From Stieleria mannarensis (GTDB lineage Bacteria; Planctomycetota; Planctomycetia; Pirellulales; Pirellulaceae), in the NCBI RefSeq assembly GCF_014154935.1, contig NZ_JACEHH010000005.1, positions 230,781 through 294,780 on the forward strand: a stretch of 64,000 nucleotides of DNA, written 5' to 3'. Below the pieces are notes generated by a model, which was not told the origin of the DNA, did not search any database, and saw only the letters and a list, made by a program, of their open reading frames with translations. Below are positions 52,302 through 61,655 of this stretch, in pieces. The first letter of the stretch is position 1. Every line of letters begins with the position of its first letter. The position numbers were made by a program, and so were the translations under genes.

Positions 52302-53708
52302 ATGACCGGTTCATTTTTCCTGCCCTGGCCAATCCACCCCACACCCCAGGCGCCACGCGCCCTGAAGCTGGCGGTGCTTGCCATCGCCGCCGCTTACTTG
52401 GGGGGTGGCGTGGGGGCGGACAACGCGTTGAGTCAAACCCCACCGGCGACCACCGATGCCCAAGCCGTTGCACAGGCTTCCTCGCCCGAGGACTTTGAAC
52501 AACCCGTCGCCAAGCTGGTCGACGACCTCCGCAGCGATCAATTCGCCGTCCGTGAACGAGCGTCCGAACAACTGTTTCGGATCGGCCCGGCGACGCTGCC
52601 GACCCTGCGATCGATTCGCCGGCAAAGCAGTGACGCCGAGCAATCCGACCGACTCGATCGCATCATCGAGTCGCTGGCCAAGCAGAACTTGGAATCCCGC
52701 ATCCGCTCGTTCCTGCAGGGCGGTCCCTCCGAACTGGAAAACTGGCCGGAATTCGAAAAGTGGTTCGGCGATTCCCCCCCCATCCGCGAGCTGTTTGTCG
52801 ATCTGTACCGCGAACACCCTGATCTGGTCGATGCACTCGGAGGCACCCCACAACAACTTTCGATGGGCCTGTCACGGGTTCACCGCCGACTGATCGAACG
52901 CGGGGTCGGACCTCGCGAAGTCCCCCAGCGAATCGACTTGCTGGCGCTGCTGCTGCCGATGACCGACCCCGATTTTCAAGCCGGCCCGCAATACGATTTG
53001 ATCGTCGCGTCGTTGCTACAGCTTTATCCGGCCAACGATTTCCGCAAAGACGCGGTGTTCGGCAAACCCTTCATGCGGATCGTCGCCACCTGGATGGCCC
53101 ACAGCGATTTGAGTATCCGCGAACAGGTGCTGCGTTTGGCCCTGCAATGGAAAATGGACATCGGGCTGACGCTGGCGATCGAAACACTCAAACAGAACCC
53201 CGACTCGATCCTGTTGTGTCGATGCATGCAAGCAATCGCGCGACAAGGGACGCCCAAACACGCGGCCTTGCTGGCAACTCACATCCACGACCCCACCGTG
53301 GTATTCCAAAAACGCTACCTCGGCGTCCGCGGCAGCGAAGTCCAGGTGGGTGATGTTGCGGCCGCCACGATCGCCTTCCTGCACTCCGTCCCGGTCACCG
53401 AAATCGGCTTCGCCGAACCGGCCGAACACCCGATTTTCGGCATCATCTACGAAGAACTGGTCGTGCCGATGAAAGCTGCCGCCAAAACCGCGGACAAATC
53501 CGACCCGGATGCGGCGGACGACGAGCAAGCCGAAGCGGAGATTAGCGACGACGAACTGAATCCGTTGCAACGGGGCCGATTGACACCTCGCGAAATCGCC
53601 CGCCTGATCGACCAAGCCAAACGGCGAGAGGAAAGCCGTATCGAAATCCGGCTCAAAGCGCTGGAGCTTCTGCCGACCGCACCGGTGGAAATGCCTCAAA
53701 AAAGCTGA
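52302..53708 (+). CDS. Hypothetical exported HEAT-like protein
   Basis: A 468-residue protein. A hydrophobic N-terminal stretch (LKLAVLAIAAAYLGGGVGAD) may be a signal anchor. VAKLVDDLRSDQFAVRERAS, EQLFRIGPATLPTLRSIRR starts a helical repeat typical of HEAT/armadillo proteins of planctomycetes. The C-terminal third is Asp/Glu-rich (DPDAADDEQAEAEISDDELN). No enzyme motif is seen. It precedes a second helical-repeat protein at 53804. Confidence 0.78.
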   Translation: MTGSFFLPWPIHPTPQAPRALKLAVLAIAAAYLGGGVGADNALSQTPPATTDAQAVAQASSPEDFEQPVAKLVDDLRSDQFAVRERASEQLFRIGPATLPTLRSIRRQSSDAEQSDRLDRIIESLAKQNLESRIRSFLQGGPSELENWPEFEKWFGDSPPIRELFVDLYREHPDLVDALGGTPQQLSMGLSRVHRRLIERGVGPREVPQRIDLLALLLPMTDPDFQAGPQYDLIVASLLQLYPANDFRKDAVFGKPFMRIVATWMAHSDLSIREQVLRLALQWKMDIGLTLAIETLKQNPDSILLCRCMQAIARQGTPKHAALLATHIHDPTVVFQKRYLGVRGSEVQVGDVAAATIAFLHSVPVTEIGFAEPAEHPIFGIIYEELVVPMKAAAKTADKSDPDAADDEQAEAEISDDELNPLQRGRLTPREIARLIDQAKRREESRIEIRLKALELLPTAPVEMPQKS

Positions 53709-53803
53709 CGGCCAGCGGAGGGGGGCAACACCTTGTTTGCCTGCTGGCTTCCGGTTATCACTCGACGGCTGAACCCAGACCGCACCCTCCCGGACGTTTT
53801 GTC

Positions 53804-55342
53804 GTGTCGATTCAGCAGACCCTTTCCTCGCTCCTGGGCGCCGATGCCGACGCGGTCGCCGCAGGTTACCGGCTCCGCGAACTCGCCTCCGGCGATGCCG
53901 CCTCGGCCGTCTCCGTCCTGGCCCACTTGGCCGGCCATCCGGACCAGTTGAGCCAGTCCGATCCCGCGATCGTCGGCGCCCTGCTACGCGTCGTGCACAC
54001 GCTGCTGGTCCAAGACCGGTCCGAAGCGTCGATGGAAATCATCGGCACGTTGACGCCCGACGTGATCCGTCAAATCGATCAATCGCTGCCGCCGGAAACC
54101 TCCAACCGCCATCTGCTGTTGCACCTGTTGACGTTGGCACGCTCGCGCGAATCGCTGGAGGTGTTCGTCGACATCTTAAAGCAGCGTCCGCCGGACGATT
54201 GGATGGACGCGGCTCAAATGCTCAGCCCCCTGATGCAGCACGACGACTGGCCGGTCGACGCCGTCTTCCCCGCGGCCTTGGATTGCCTTTCCGAACCCGC
54301 ACTGGCCGCCTCGCTGCTGGACTTGGCGAATTATCTGGCCCGCAGCGGTCGCGTCGACCAGCACCCCGCGGCCGGAATCCTCGACGGCTTGACCGAACTG
54401 CTGGGACAAGTTTCCAGCCGGCTGGGGTTCTTCGAAGACAACCCGCGTGCGTTCGGCGACGATGTGCCGACGGTGCAAAAACGGCTCGCCGAAGCGGTCG
54501 CACTGGCCGTCGCACTGTGCGATTCACTGGCGTTGATCGGCGACGAATCGGCGATCGGAAAACTGAACCAAACCGTCCAACTGCGACACCGACGCGTGCA
54601 GTGCGAAGCCGCCGGGGCACTCGCCAAACTGGGCGACGAAGAAGGCCGCAAACGTCTGATTGAACTCGCCAGCGATCCCGCCGCACGGCTGCGCGCGATC
54701 GCCTATGCCGACGAACTGGGGATCGGAGAAGAGATCGACGAGGACTACCGAACGCCCGAATCAACCGCGGAGGCTGAGATGGCGCTGTGGTTGAGCCAGC
54801 CGCACCAGATGGGCGTGCCGCCGACCCACGTCGAAGTCGCGGAGTCGCGACGGCTGCTTTGGCCCAGCTTCAACGATCCGGTCGACGTCACGCTGGTCCG
54901 GTTCGAATACAACATGGGCGATCGGGGTTACAGCAACATCGGCATGACCGGGCCGGCCGTCTTCACCATGGCCTGCGATTTGGCCGACATGCCGATCGAC
55001 GACATCTTTGCCATCTACGCCGGCTGGCACGCCGATCACGAAGACATCTTCTCGGTCCCGACCGAAGCGATGAACGAAGCCCAACGGCGGGCGATGGAAA
55101 CGTTCCAGCAACACCTGCAGCACCTCGGCTACGAGGAGCTTAAACCCGTGTTGCTGGGGCTGTTTTTGGACGAACGGGCCGGCGTGTTCACGGCCAACCG
55201 CGAAGGCACCGAGTGCGTCGTCATCACCGACGGCCTGGAAACAATCGACCAGGCGACCGCCGGACGCACCCGCCCATTGGGCGCCGAAGACCTATTCAAC
55301 CTCTACAAGGGCCGCAAAATGCTGCGGACCTTCAACCCATAA
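53804..55342 (+). CDS. Hypothetical helical-repeat protein
   Basis: A 512-residue protein beginning at GTG (MSIQQTLSSLLGADADAVAA). HEAT-like units such as LRHRRVQCEAAGALAKLGDE and EEGRKRLIELASDPAARLRA occupy the middle. The C-terminal 180 residues form a different domain (LVRFEYNMGDRGYSNIGMTG, PIDDIFAIYAGWHADHEDIF) of unknown function, which looks like the conserved active part. No signal peptide, so it is probably cytosolic. It follows the previous gene by 95 bp and may be cotranscribed. Confidence 0.8.
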   Translation: MSIQQTLSSLLGADADAVAAGYRLRELASGDAASAVSVLAHLAGHPDQLSQSDPAIVGALLRVVHTLLVQDRSEASMEIIGTLTPDVIRQIDQSLPPETSNRHLLLHLLTLARSRESLEVFVDILKQRPPDDWMDAAQMLSPLMQHDDWPVDAVFPAALDCLSEPALAASLLDLANYLARSGRVDQHPAAGILDGLTELLGQVSSRLGFFEDNPRAFGDDVPTVQKRLAEAVALAVALCDSLALIGDESAIGKLNQTVQLRHRRVQCEAAGALAKLGDEEGRKRLIELASDPAARLRAIAYADELGIGEEIDEDYRTPESTAEAEMALWLSQPHQMGVPPTHVEVAESRRLLWPSFNDPVDVTLVRFEYNMGDRGYSNIGMTGPAVFTMACDLADMPIDDIFAIYAGWHADHEDIFSVPTEAMNEAQRRAMETFQQHLQHLGYEELKPVLLGLFLDERAGVFTANREGTECVVITDGLETIDQATAGRTRPLGAEDLFNLYKGRKMLRTFNP

Positions 55343-55378
55343 GCGGCTCGCCCGCTCAGGTCTGGGAACGTTCATTTG

Positions 55379-55490
55379 ACTCTCTCCCTCGGGGAGAGAC
55401 GGCGTTTGCGTAGCAAGCAATCGCCAGAGAGGGCCCGCGCTGCCAAAACCTCGGCGAATTCCGCGACGATCAATTCCATCAGTCATACCA
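55379..55490. repeat. Dispersed GAGAGACGGCG element, copy C
   Basis: TCTCTCCCTCGGGGAGAGAC, GGCGTTTGCGTAGCAAGCAA and TCGCCAGAGAGGGC, direct orientation as copy A. It lies between the HEAT-like gene and the tRNA. Confidence 0.88.
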
Positions 55491-55557
55491 CCGACGTCCT
55501 GCGACACCCCAAGGTCATTCGCAACGCGCCCGCCTATTCACAGCCCCGAGAAAAAGA

Positions 55558-55631
55558 TAGGGGTGGCAGGACTCGAACCCGCGACCAAGGAATTATGAGT
55601 TCCCTGCTCTAACCGACTGAGCTACACCCCC
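55558..55631 (-). tRNA. tRNA with CAT anticodon (tRNA-Ile2 or elongator Met)
   Basis: 74 nt, full cloverleaf. Acceptor GGGGGTG pairs with CACCCCT, discriminator A; D-arm AGCTCAGTCGGTTAGAGC; anticodon loop CTCATAA; T-arm GCGGGTTCGAGTCCTGC. No CCA is encoded. The variable and T-arm region (CTTGGTCGC) is closer to the lysidine-type tRNA-Ile2 of E. coli than to elongator Met, so TilS modification is likely; the identity is not certain. Its upstream region is partly duplicated at 61.9 kb. Confidence 0.95.
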
Positions 55632-55898
55632 AGGGGTTGGACGCAGATTCTATCCCAATTCGATCGCGATTCGTAGCCGTGCAGCTTCGTGTTGCCCAGG
55701 GGGATTCTGTCCGCCCGTCTCGGCCGCAACATTTTTTGACCACGAAATTTTTTGCCCCCACCTTTCCCCAACGCACGTCACAACCGCTCCGGCGATGACA
55801 TTGCGCGATTAAACTCACGCAAGCACGAGTTTGCCAAAGTCGGCCAATGCCGTCGTCACGCGGGTCCAATCGAGGACGCCAGCCTAATCCGCCATCGT

Positions 55899-55958
55899 TT
55901 TCTTGCAGGGCTCGGAATTACCGCACTCCTCGCGATTGGATCGATCGCCACCTTTTGA
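55899..55958 (+). pseudogene. C-terminal remnant of the 62272 membrane-protein family
   Basis: Encodes FLAGLGITALLAIGSIATF and a stop, against FLAGLGFTALLAIGSIVSF at the end of the intact gene at 62272-62646. The remaining 100 residues are missing; the upstream sequence is diverged. Confidence 0.8.
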
Positions 55959-56050
55959 AGCCCATTGCGAGTTCACGTCAACTCACCGCCGAATGATGAA
56001 GAGATCGTCTTGGGAAGATCGAACGAGGACCAAAACCATCGTGGCAAGAC

Positions 56051-56096
56051 TAATTGGACACCTAGGAATTAGAGGTCCCCTCAGTCCTATTGGTCC
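56051..56096. repeat. GGACC...GGTCC hairpin repeat, copy 1
   Basis: Degenerate member of a family with arms around CTAGGT; related copies at 57788-57838 and 62651-62700, each followed by similar sequence including a GGTTGGACCA-type or GTTGGGCCA motif. Confidence 0.75.
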
Positions 56097-56711
56097 TATC
56101 AACCGCGTGCCCCTTTGACGCCGCGGTTGGACCAAGCCACGTTCGTTGCGGGATGACCGAAATGCAGTCGGTGCCGGAGACCGACACGAGTTGTTGACAA
56201 TCACCGACATTCTGGAAAGTGTTTGCGTGTCGAAATGGTGGCGATTGATCGCCCCGAATTTTGTCAATTTGAGCGCGGAGATGAGTCTGACCGCCGCGGC
56301 GAAGGCGACTTCTTTCGGCGCGACGGTCGAAGCACCCGGCGCGTATTGCACGGCCAGCCTGCACGCTACTCGAGGGCTCGGATCACGCCCTTGACGAATT
56401 CAAACGCAACGACATGTGCGCCTCAGAAATGGCTCGTGGAAGCGGCTAGGCTTAATGTCGAGACCGCAGACCCGCGTTCGTCGTTGCTCGCGGAGCAACG
56501 GTACGCATCGTGGAGAAGCACGGGTCAACCACGGCACCCGGAAAGGTCGTCGACGTGTGCCGCGGAGCGACAGGATGCTGCTGGTTCGCAGATCTGCTAG
56601 AGGACGCACGTCGCTGCAGTCGGAACGTATGGTGAGAGCATCTCGTGGCTTCACTACCCATGCGGTTCGCAGGGGCCACCCGCCGCGGCTGACGCGGTCA
56701 CCGACTATTTG

Positions 56712-57299
56712 TCACCGCAAACTTCTCGGGACCGCGGTCACGGCGCGAACTTCTCCGAAGTAGCTGTCGGCGTTCTGGACACCGCTTAGGGCGATTCCGT
56801 CCAGCACCAGACTCAAGATTTCTTCCGCATGGTCGCGCTCGTCGAACGTTCCGATGTAAGTCCAGCTGGTGTCCGGCGTGTGGGCTTCGATCTCATACTC
56901 AACAAAGTCGATCCCGTAACCCTGCATTGCTGCAAGAAAGTCATAGACGCTGCTTTCAGAGTAGAATCGCTCGGCCTCACCCTTAGCGTCGCCCGGCACC
57001 TCGACCCAGCCATCTTTTGTGAGGATATAGAGCGTGTAGTATTGGTGTTTTGACGCATCGGCAGCGATCCAAACTTCGTAGTCGGTGAGTTCCGTTTCCA
57101 CCAGGGCCTGCATTTGCTCGTCCGCGAGCGAGCGGTTCTGTTTTGGGCCCATCTCGAGACCGCGGCTCGATTTCGGTTCCACCGCGACGCTGCTGTTCCG
57201 TTTGGTTTCCATCGCGACGCTGCGGCTCGCCACTTGCTGATGTTGTGCGAAGACTGAACTGGTAGTGACGAAAAAGCTAAGTACAAGAAGGGAACGCAT
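56712..57299 (-). CDS. Secreted hypothetical protein
   Basis: A 195-residue protein. MRSLLVLSFFVTTSSVFAQ is a signal peptide. Residues 25-60 are four imperfect repeats of the form R-S-V-A-M-E-T-K (SVAMETKRNSSVAVEPKSSR as example). The C-terminal half is compact: VETELTDYEVWIAADASKHQ, YYTLYILTKDGWVEVPGDAK, then a long acidic helix. No family is recognised. It is the only intact gene in the 2.4 kb after the tRNA. Confidence 0.68.
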   Translation of the reverse strand: MRSLLVLSFFVTTSSVFAQHQQVASRSVAMETKRNSSVAVEPKSSRGLEMGPKQNRSLADEQMQALVETELTDYEVWIAADASKHQYYTLYILTKDGWVEVPGDAKGEAERFYSESSVYDFLAAMQGYGIDFVEYEIEAHTPDTSWTYIGTFDERDHAEEILSLVLDGIALSGVQNADSYFGEVRAVTAVPRSLR

Positions 57300-58003
57300 G
57301 ATCAATTCCGCCGAGAGTTTTGTCAGTGGTATGTTTGCCGGATTCAGCTCCGACACCTTCACTCAGCGAAAACCTGATCACGATGTGACAGAACTTTCAC
57401 GTTTTCCTGATGAAACGCAGCAGCCCGCCGTGTTGAGACGCTTCGACGTTGGCGGGTGGGACAGATCATCGACCTGTGTCGCAAAGTGACAGGATGCCTC
57501 TACTCTGAGTGGCTTGCTCGTCGATGTCGTCGCTGAATTTGCCCTCTCGTTTGATTCCTACCGTGCCGCAGTCCGTTGGGCTGGGCTAGGCGAATGATCG
57601 GGGCTTTGCCCCTGTCGAAAGAACGCCGTTCGTTTCCTTCACCAGAAACGGCAGGTTCGGTGGCCTGAAAAGCTATCGAAGACCGATTTTCCTCGAGCAA
57701 ACAATGGGCAAAACGATGGGGGGCAAAACGATCATAGCTTGAAATTGTTTTGCCCTTCCTTCGGGGATGGGGCAGCGACCGTGCAATGGGACCATGAGGA
57801 CACATAGGACGTCTAGGTCCCCTAAGTCCTATTGATCCTTTCGAGCTCGCCATCCCCGGGCGCGCAGCGGTTGGACAAACCGACGAATGTTCAGTCATTC
57901 GTTTCGGCACGGCGGTGAACCTGACCGCCGCGGCGACGACGGATTGGTCATTCTGGTGTACGTAGAACGCGGGCGCGGATCGCTTTTGCAGGCTCGCTCC
58001 GGC
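57300..58003. other. Gap with no intact gene
   Basis: 704 bp. It contains a block GTGACAGGATGC near 57487, also at 56575 (GCGACAGGATGC), the hairpin repeat at 57788-57838, and a GACCGCCGCGGCGA segment near 57925 shared with 56289. No reading frame is convincing. Confidence 0.6.
57788..57838. repeat. GGACC...GGTCC hairpin repeat, copy 2
   Basis: GGACCATGAGGACACATAGG, TCTAGG and CCTAAGTCCTATTGATCC pair to form an imperfect hairpin; homologous to 62651-62700. Confidence 0.85.
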
Positions 58004-58780
58004 TCAGGTTCCTAATGCAGGAAGAACATGGAGCATGAGGTCCACCGCGAAGTGAGCCAACATTGCCGCGATCAGACTACGCCGCCAATACAGGGCCCCG
58101 AACAAGACTCCTACGAGCGTGTTTCCCATCATCGTCGCCGCGATGCCGACACCATTGGCTGCCCCATAGGAAGCAAGCTGGGGTAAGTGCATGGCCGCGA
58201 AAGCCAAAGCAGACACAACAATGGCAGACCATCCGACGACCGGAGAAACTTTCTGATGTCCGATCGATCGCAAAAAGATCCAGACAAGAATGGTCATCAC
58301 TCCGAGCCGCAGCCAGACCTCTTCTCCCACCGCAGCACCGATTGAAACCAACAGTCCGCCCAATACGCCTCGATGTCCAAGTTCCGGTAACTCAGGTGGT
58401 AGATACGGCCGAGTTGCGAACCGAAGCAGAAGCAGCAGGATGCCAAGACCTAGGCCCGAGAGGACGGAAAGCCAGGCATCAGAGCATAGTTTCCTACCGG
58501 ATCCTGGAACGCGACTGAGTAGGTCCGTCACCAAAGGCGCGCCGAGGCCGATCTTTTGTCCGAGGATTAACCCTGACGCCGCCAGTGGAATTGTGACCGA
58601 ACACAAAACAAGGACGCTCGGCGCTAGTGCGGACAGGAAGCTCCCCTCAATGGTATAGGCCAAACTACCGAGTTGCGTTATCAGAGTAAGGCACACCAGT
58701 ACAGAAAGCGGAAGAAGAATTGTGCGTGGCGACGAAACTTGCGGTTGAGGTGTTCGCTCTGTGTGTCCCAGGATATTCAC
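58004..58780 (-). CDS. CPBP-family intramembrane metalloprotease (Abi/CAAX type)
   Basis: A 258-residue membrane protein with about seven hydrophobic helices. The CPBP motifs are all present: GEEVWLRLG with Glu153, Glu154 and Arg158, FAAMHL with its His, and HFAVDLMLH. This matches Rce1/CAAX-type glutamate proteases. Bacterial members process peptides, provide bacteriocin immunity or occur in defence loci. Alone in the gene-poor accessory region, which makes an immunity or regulatory role possible. Confidence 0.9.
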   Translation of the reverse strand: MNILGHTERTPQPQVSSPRTILLPLSVLVCLTLITQLGSLAYTIEGSFLSALAPSVLVLCSVTIPLAASGLILGQKIGLGAPLVTDLLSRVPGSGRKLCSDAWLSVLSGLGLGILLLLLRFATRPYLPPELPELGHRGVLGGLLVSIGAAVGEEVWLRLGVMTILVWIFLRSIGHQKVSPVVGWSAIVVSALAFAAMHLPQLASYGAANGVGIAATMMGNTLVGVLFGALYWRRSLIAAMLAHFAVDLMLHVLPALGT

Positions 58781-59239
58781 GCTGTCAACTTTACCAGAGG
58801 ATGGGGATGATCAGGCGAGCGCCCGGCTCGAATGCCGATCTTGTGAACATTTCAATGGAATGCCAACCGATGAATCCGAACTCGCGGATATTCGCCAATT
58901 GCGAATAAACCTTTGCCCCGACCTACGAGTTTTCTACCGATTCTCGTAAAATTCAGGCGGTAGCTTCACCAGTCATAGAGAATCGAGTGTCAATGAGACT
59001 CCCCGAGTCGCCGCAATCTTACCCAGATTCATGTCCTTTCGTAGCGAAGTGTGCGGCAAAGGAGAACACGCTAACGCTGCGAAGTCGATGCACCCGCTAT
59101 GTCGAAATCTCGCGGACCGCGGTTTGGCTGTGGGCTCGTTTCACACCGTTGAAGGATTCAATATCGCCTTCTGTTACCATTTCAGAACAAATCGCTGCAA
59201 CTCTACACCGATTCATGATCTGAACTGTGAGAGACACTC
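58781..59239. other. Gap with no convincing gene
   Basis: 459 bp. Short frames start at 58720, 58987 and 59031 but overlap one another in different frames and lack ribosome-binding sites. It must contain promoters for the divergent genes at 58780 and 59240. Confidence 0.5.
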
Positions 59240-60127
59240 GTGCCCGGACGACGATTACAAAGCTTTCGATACGGAGATCTGGCCGAACACTTGGGAATCC
59301 TGCTGCTAAAGGGGATTGCAGCTGTCGCGGAAGTCGCTCGACAAGAAGATTTCGGCCTGGATGCGGTGGCTACGCTTTTGCGGCTTGACGAGGACAAAAG
59401 CCTGTATGCGGAAGACTCATTTTACGTGCAGCTGAAGTCGTCAACCGAAAAGCTTCTCAGCTATTCAGATCATGAAATCGATTGGGTAGTAAACCACTCT
59501 TTGCCGACGTTCATTGGCCTGGTTTCGCTAGAGGAAGGAAAAATTTCCTTGTACTCCACCATCTACATCAACCAAGCAGTGTTTTCCCTTTGTCCAGAGC
59601 GTGTAGACGTCACGTTCGGGAAATCGTCCATTCCCGGCTTTTTCAGTGGAATGGAGTTCCAGCCCTGGGGAAGCAACGGGGATGGCAACACAACAGTTTG
59701 GTTGGGGGCTCCCGTCTTAGAATGGACTGTGAAAGACATTCGTAACAGAGAATGGGCAAAGCGTACGTACGGCACGTTGAAAAAGTTCCTTCGGACGGTT
59801 CAGCGGGAGCTACATCTCTTGTCCCTGCAGCAAAGTTCTGTGCTGAATTGGTCAACGAACGACACGGATTCAATTGAAGCTCTCCCCGGATTGATGAAAG
59901 GTCATCCAGACCAATTGCGTGAAATCGCGGAGCGAAGCCTTCCGTTGATTCAAGCAATGATGATGCGAGTCATGTGGAGAAAAGACGAATCATCACGCGT
60001 AATTGCAAAATCCCTGGTCGATCTTGTAACCGCACTACAAGCCGATGGTATCGATGTCGATTCCGATAGGCGTTTAGGTTTGCTGTTTTCGTGGATGCAT
60101 GCCAACAATGATGCGTCTGGTGATTAG
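59240..60127 (+). CDS. DUF4365-like protein with PD-(D/E)XK-type nuclease motif
   Basis: A 295-residue protein starting at GTG. The first 70 residues read RRLQSFRYGDLAEHLGILLL, then FGLDAVATLLR...FYVQLKSST. Glu17, Asp41 and the Gln64-x-Lys66 pair fit the E...D...QxK pattern of DUF4365-type restriction-endonuclease folds. The rest has an alpha/beta part (WVVNHSLPTFIGLVSLEEGK) and a helical C-terminus. DUF4365 proteins are frequent in defence islands, but no partner is established. It is convergent with the HEPN-like gene at 60282, and its GC content is lower than the window average. Confidence 0.7.
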   Translation: MPGRRLQSFRYGDLAEHLGILLLKGIAAVAEVARQEDFGLDAVATLLRLDEDKSLYAEDSFYVQLKSSTEKLLSYSDHEIDWVVNHSLPTFIGLVSLEEGKISLYSTIYINQAVFSLCPERVDVTFGKSSIPGFFSGMEFQPWGSNGDGNTTVWLGAPVLEWTVKDIRNREWAKRTYGTLKKFLRTVQRELHLLSLQQSSVLNWSTNDTDSIEALPGLMKGHPDQLREIAERSLPLIQAMMMRVMWRKDESSRVIAKSLVDLVTALQADGIDVDSDRRLGLLFSWMHANNDASGD

Positions 60128-60281
60128 TCGTTGTTTCGAAGACCGCCGAAATAGGCCCCAACGGGTCCTCCCAAGGCCGCCCCCGGCCTGTCGCGGGTGC
60201 TTCCTCGCAGCAATTCCGGCGGCGCGGGATTTTGAAATCATCGCCACCATCACCACCGCGTCAACGTTGAGTCAATCGGAG

Positions 60282-61655
60282 TCAACTCCAGGGCACTGGA
60301 TCACTATCCCAGGTCGCCGTAGCTGTAAGTCGGTTTCGATACCGACCTGAATACCCGCAGATCGCCAAAATCGATAGCTCAAGACACCAAAGCCAACCCG
60401 TGTACGCGTCATGGATACAGGAATAGAACTTCTCTCGATTCTTCGTGTCAGGGTGCACAAGAGAATTGCGGATTTCAGTGAGTGCATGTGGTAGATCAAT
60501 CCATTTTACGTTTTTGTCATTCGCCACTAGATTCTGTATCTGCTTTAATTCTGCAGGAATGTCCGTGGGAACTCCGATGGACTTTAGCAGCAATCGCAAT
60601 TTGTCTGATGCCCTAAGCTTTTTGTAACCATCATCGCTGATCAACCCCTTGTCATTGACGGCAAACGTGTAGGACAGCACTTCCATCGCTGCCTGCGAAA
60701 GAATGATTCCTGCATCGATACCGCGATGAGTTTGATTCGCATTCAAGTACCAATAGACAGATTCGTGAAGTGAGTTTTGCCATACTTCCCGCCGCACCGT
60801 ATCTAGATAGCAGCGAAAAAACTCTCGTAATCCATCAGCATTTCCTTCACGCAAGCAAGAGGGGACCCACCCCGGCGACCTGTTGGGCGACGACAAACCT
60901 TTAAAGGCAGTCGATCCATTTGAATCCAAACCCGTCGGGCAAACTGGGACAACACGTTTTCCGCTCATAAACGAGAGACAGTCCTTCACTACAGAAAGAC
61001 GGTTCTCAAATTCCTCCGCGGCATGCTCCAGGCCGTCGTCGAACGACAGTGCGAGCTGATGTGTAAATCGAGGCAAATCATCCAGTTTTGACTTACCGTT
61101 TGCACGCGATGAGTCGAATGACGACCGGATCTCCGCTTTGAGATTTTCATGCTCTAGCTCAAGAATGTTTATCCTGACTTCTCGCCCTCCACGCTTTTCA
61201 GAATCGACACGGTTGCCATTGACGTCGGGGAAATTGAATAACGCTGCCTTGATCGTTGCGATCTGCGTTGTACTGTCGCCGAGCAAGAAGCAAGGCTCTC
61301 TCTTTGCTACCCATTCGATTTCAGATTGATTGTTGGAAGAATTCAGGGAGATGTAGAATCCGTCGATTTCTTTGCCCATGAACCTGAACTTCGTGATTTG
61401 GTCTCCGGAAAACCTCGCCGCAAGCCGCTCATGGAACCCAAATTCTGTGGATTTCGCCGAGAAGATTATCCTTGGGCTTGGAGTGATCCGCAGCGACACA
61501 ACGCCAACCCATTGGTAGGTCTCACCTGAACAATCAATCTCAACCGGCCCCCTGATAAGTTCATGGTTGGTCTGATCAATCGGAAACATCAAATCGAAGA
61601 TTGGCGAATCTCCTGTGTCATTTTTGATCGGATTGTCCGCCGAATTGCTGGTCAT
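60282..61655 (-). CDS. HEPN-like protein, putative RNase or defence protein
   Basis: A 457-residue protein. The N-terminal 200 residues are a beta-rich domain of unknown type (GPVEIDCSGETYQWVGVVSL). The C-terminal 200 residues are helical and contain EIRNSLVHPD, with Arg396 and His401 forming the R-x4-H motif of HEPN RNases, preceded by RGIDAGIILSQAAMEVLSYT. It ends in VPWS. ApeA-like and other HEPN proteins are abortive-infection toxins; this assignment is inference. It sits in the tRNA-flanked region, convergent with the DUF4365-like gene. Confidence 0.68.
   Translation of the reverse strand: MTSNSADNPIKNDTGDSPIFDLMFPIDQTNHELIRGPVEIDCSGETYQWVGVVSLRITPSPRIIFSAKSTEFGFHERLAARFSGDQITKFRFMGKEIDGFYISLNSSNNQSEIEWVAKREPCFLLGDSTTQIATIKAALFNFPDVNGNRVDSEKRGGREVRINILELEHENLKAEIRSSFDSSRANGKSKLDDLPRFTHQLALSFDDGLEHAAEEFENRLSVVKDCLSFMSGKRVVPVCPTGLDSNGSTAFKGLSSPNRSPGWVPSCLREGNADGLREFFRCYLDTVRREVWQNSLHESVYWYLNANQTHRGIDAGIILSQAAMEVLSYTFAVNDKGLISDDGYKKLRASDKLRLLLKSIGVPTDIPAELKQIQNLVANDKNVKWIDLPHALTEIRNSLVHPDTKNREKFYSCIHDAYTGWLWCLELSILAICGYSGRYRNRLTATATWDSDPVPWS

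Larger units (their letters stand above)
55632..56711. other. Degenerate non-coding region upstream of the tRNA
   Basis: 1.1 kb without an intact gene. It contains diverged copies of sequence found at 61.9-62.1 kb, the pseudogene tail at 55899-55958, a hairpin repeat at 56051-56096 and a block (56540-56700) resembling 57470-57520. All reading frames are short and not protein-like. Confidence 0.65.
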
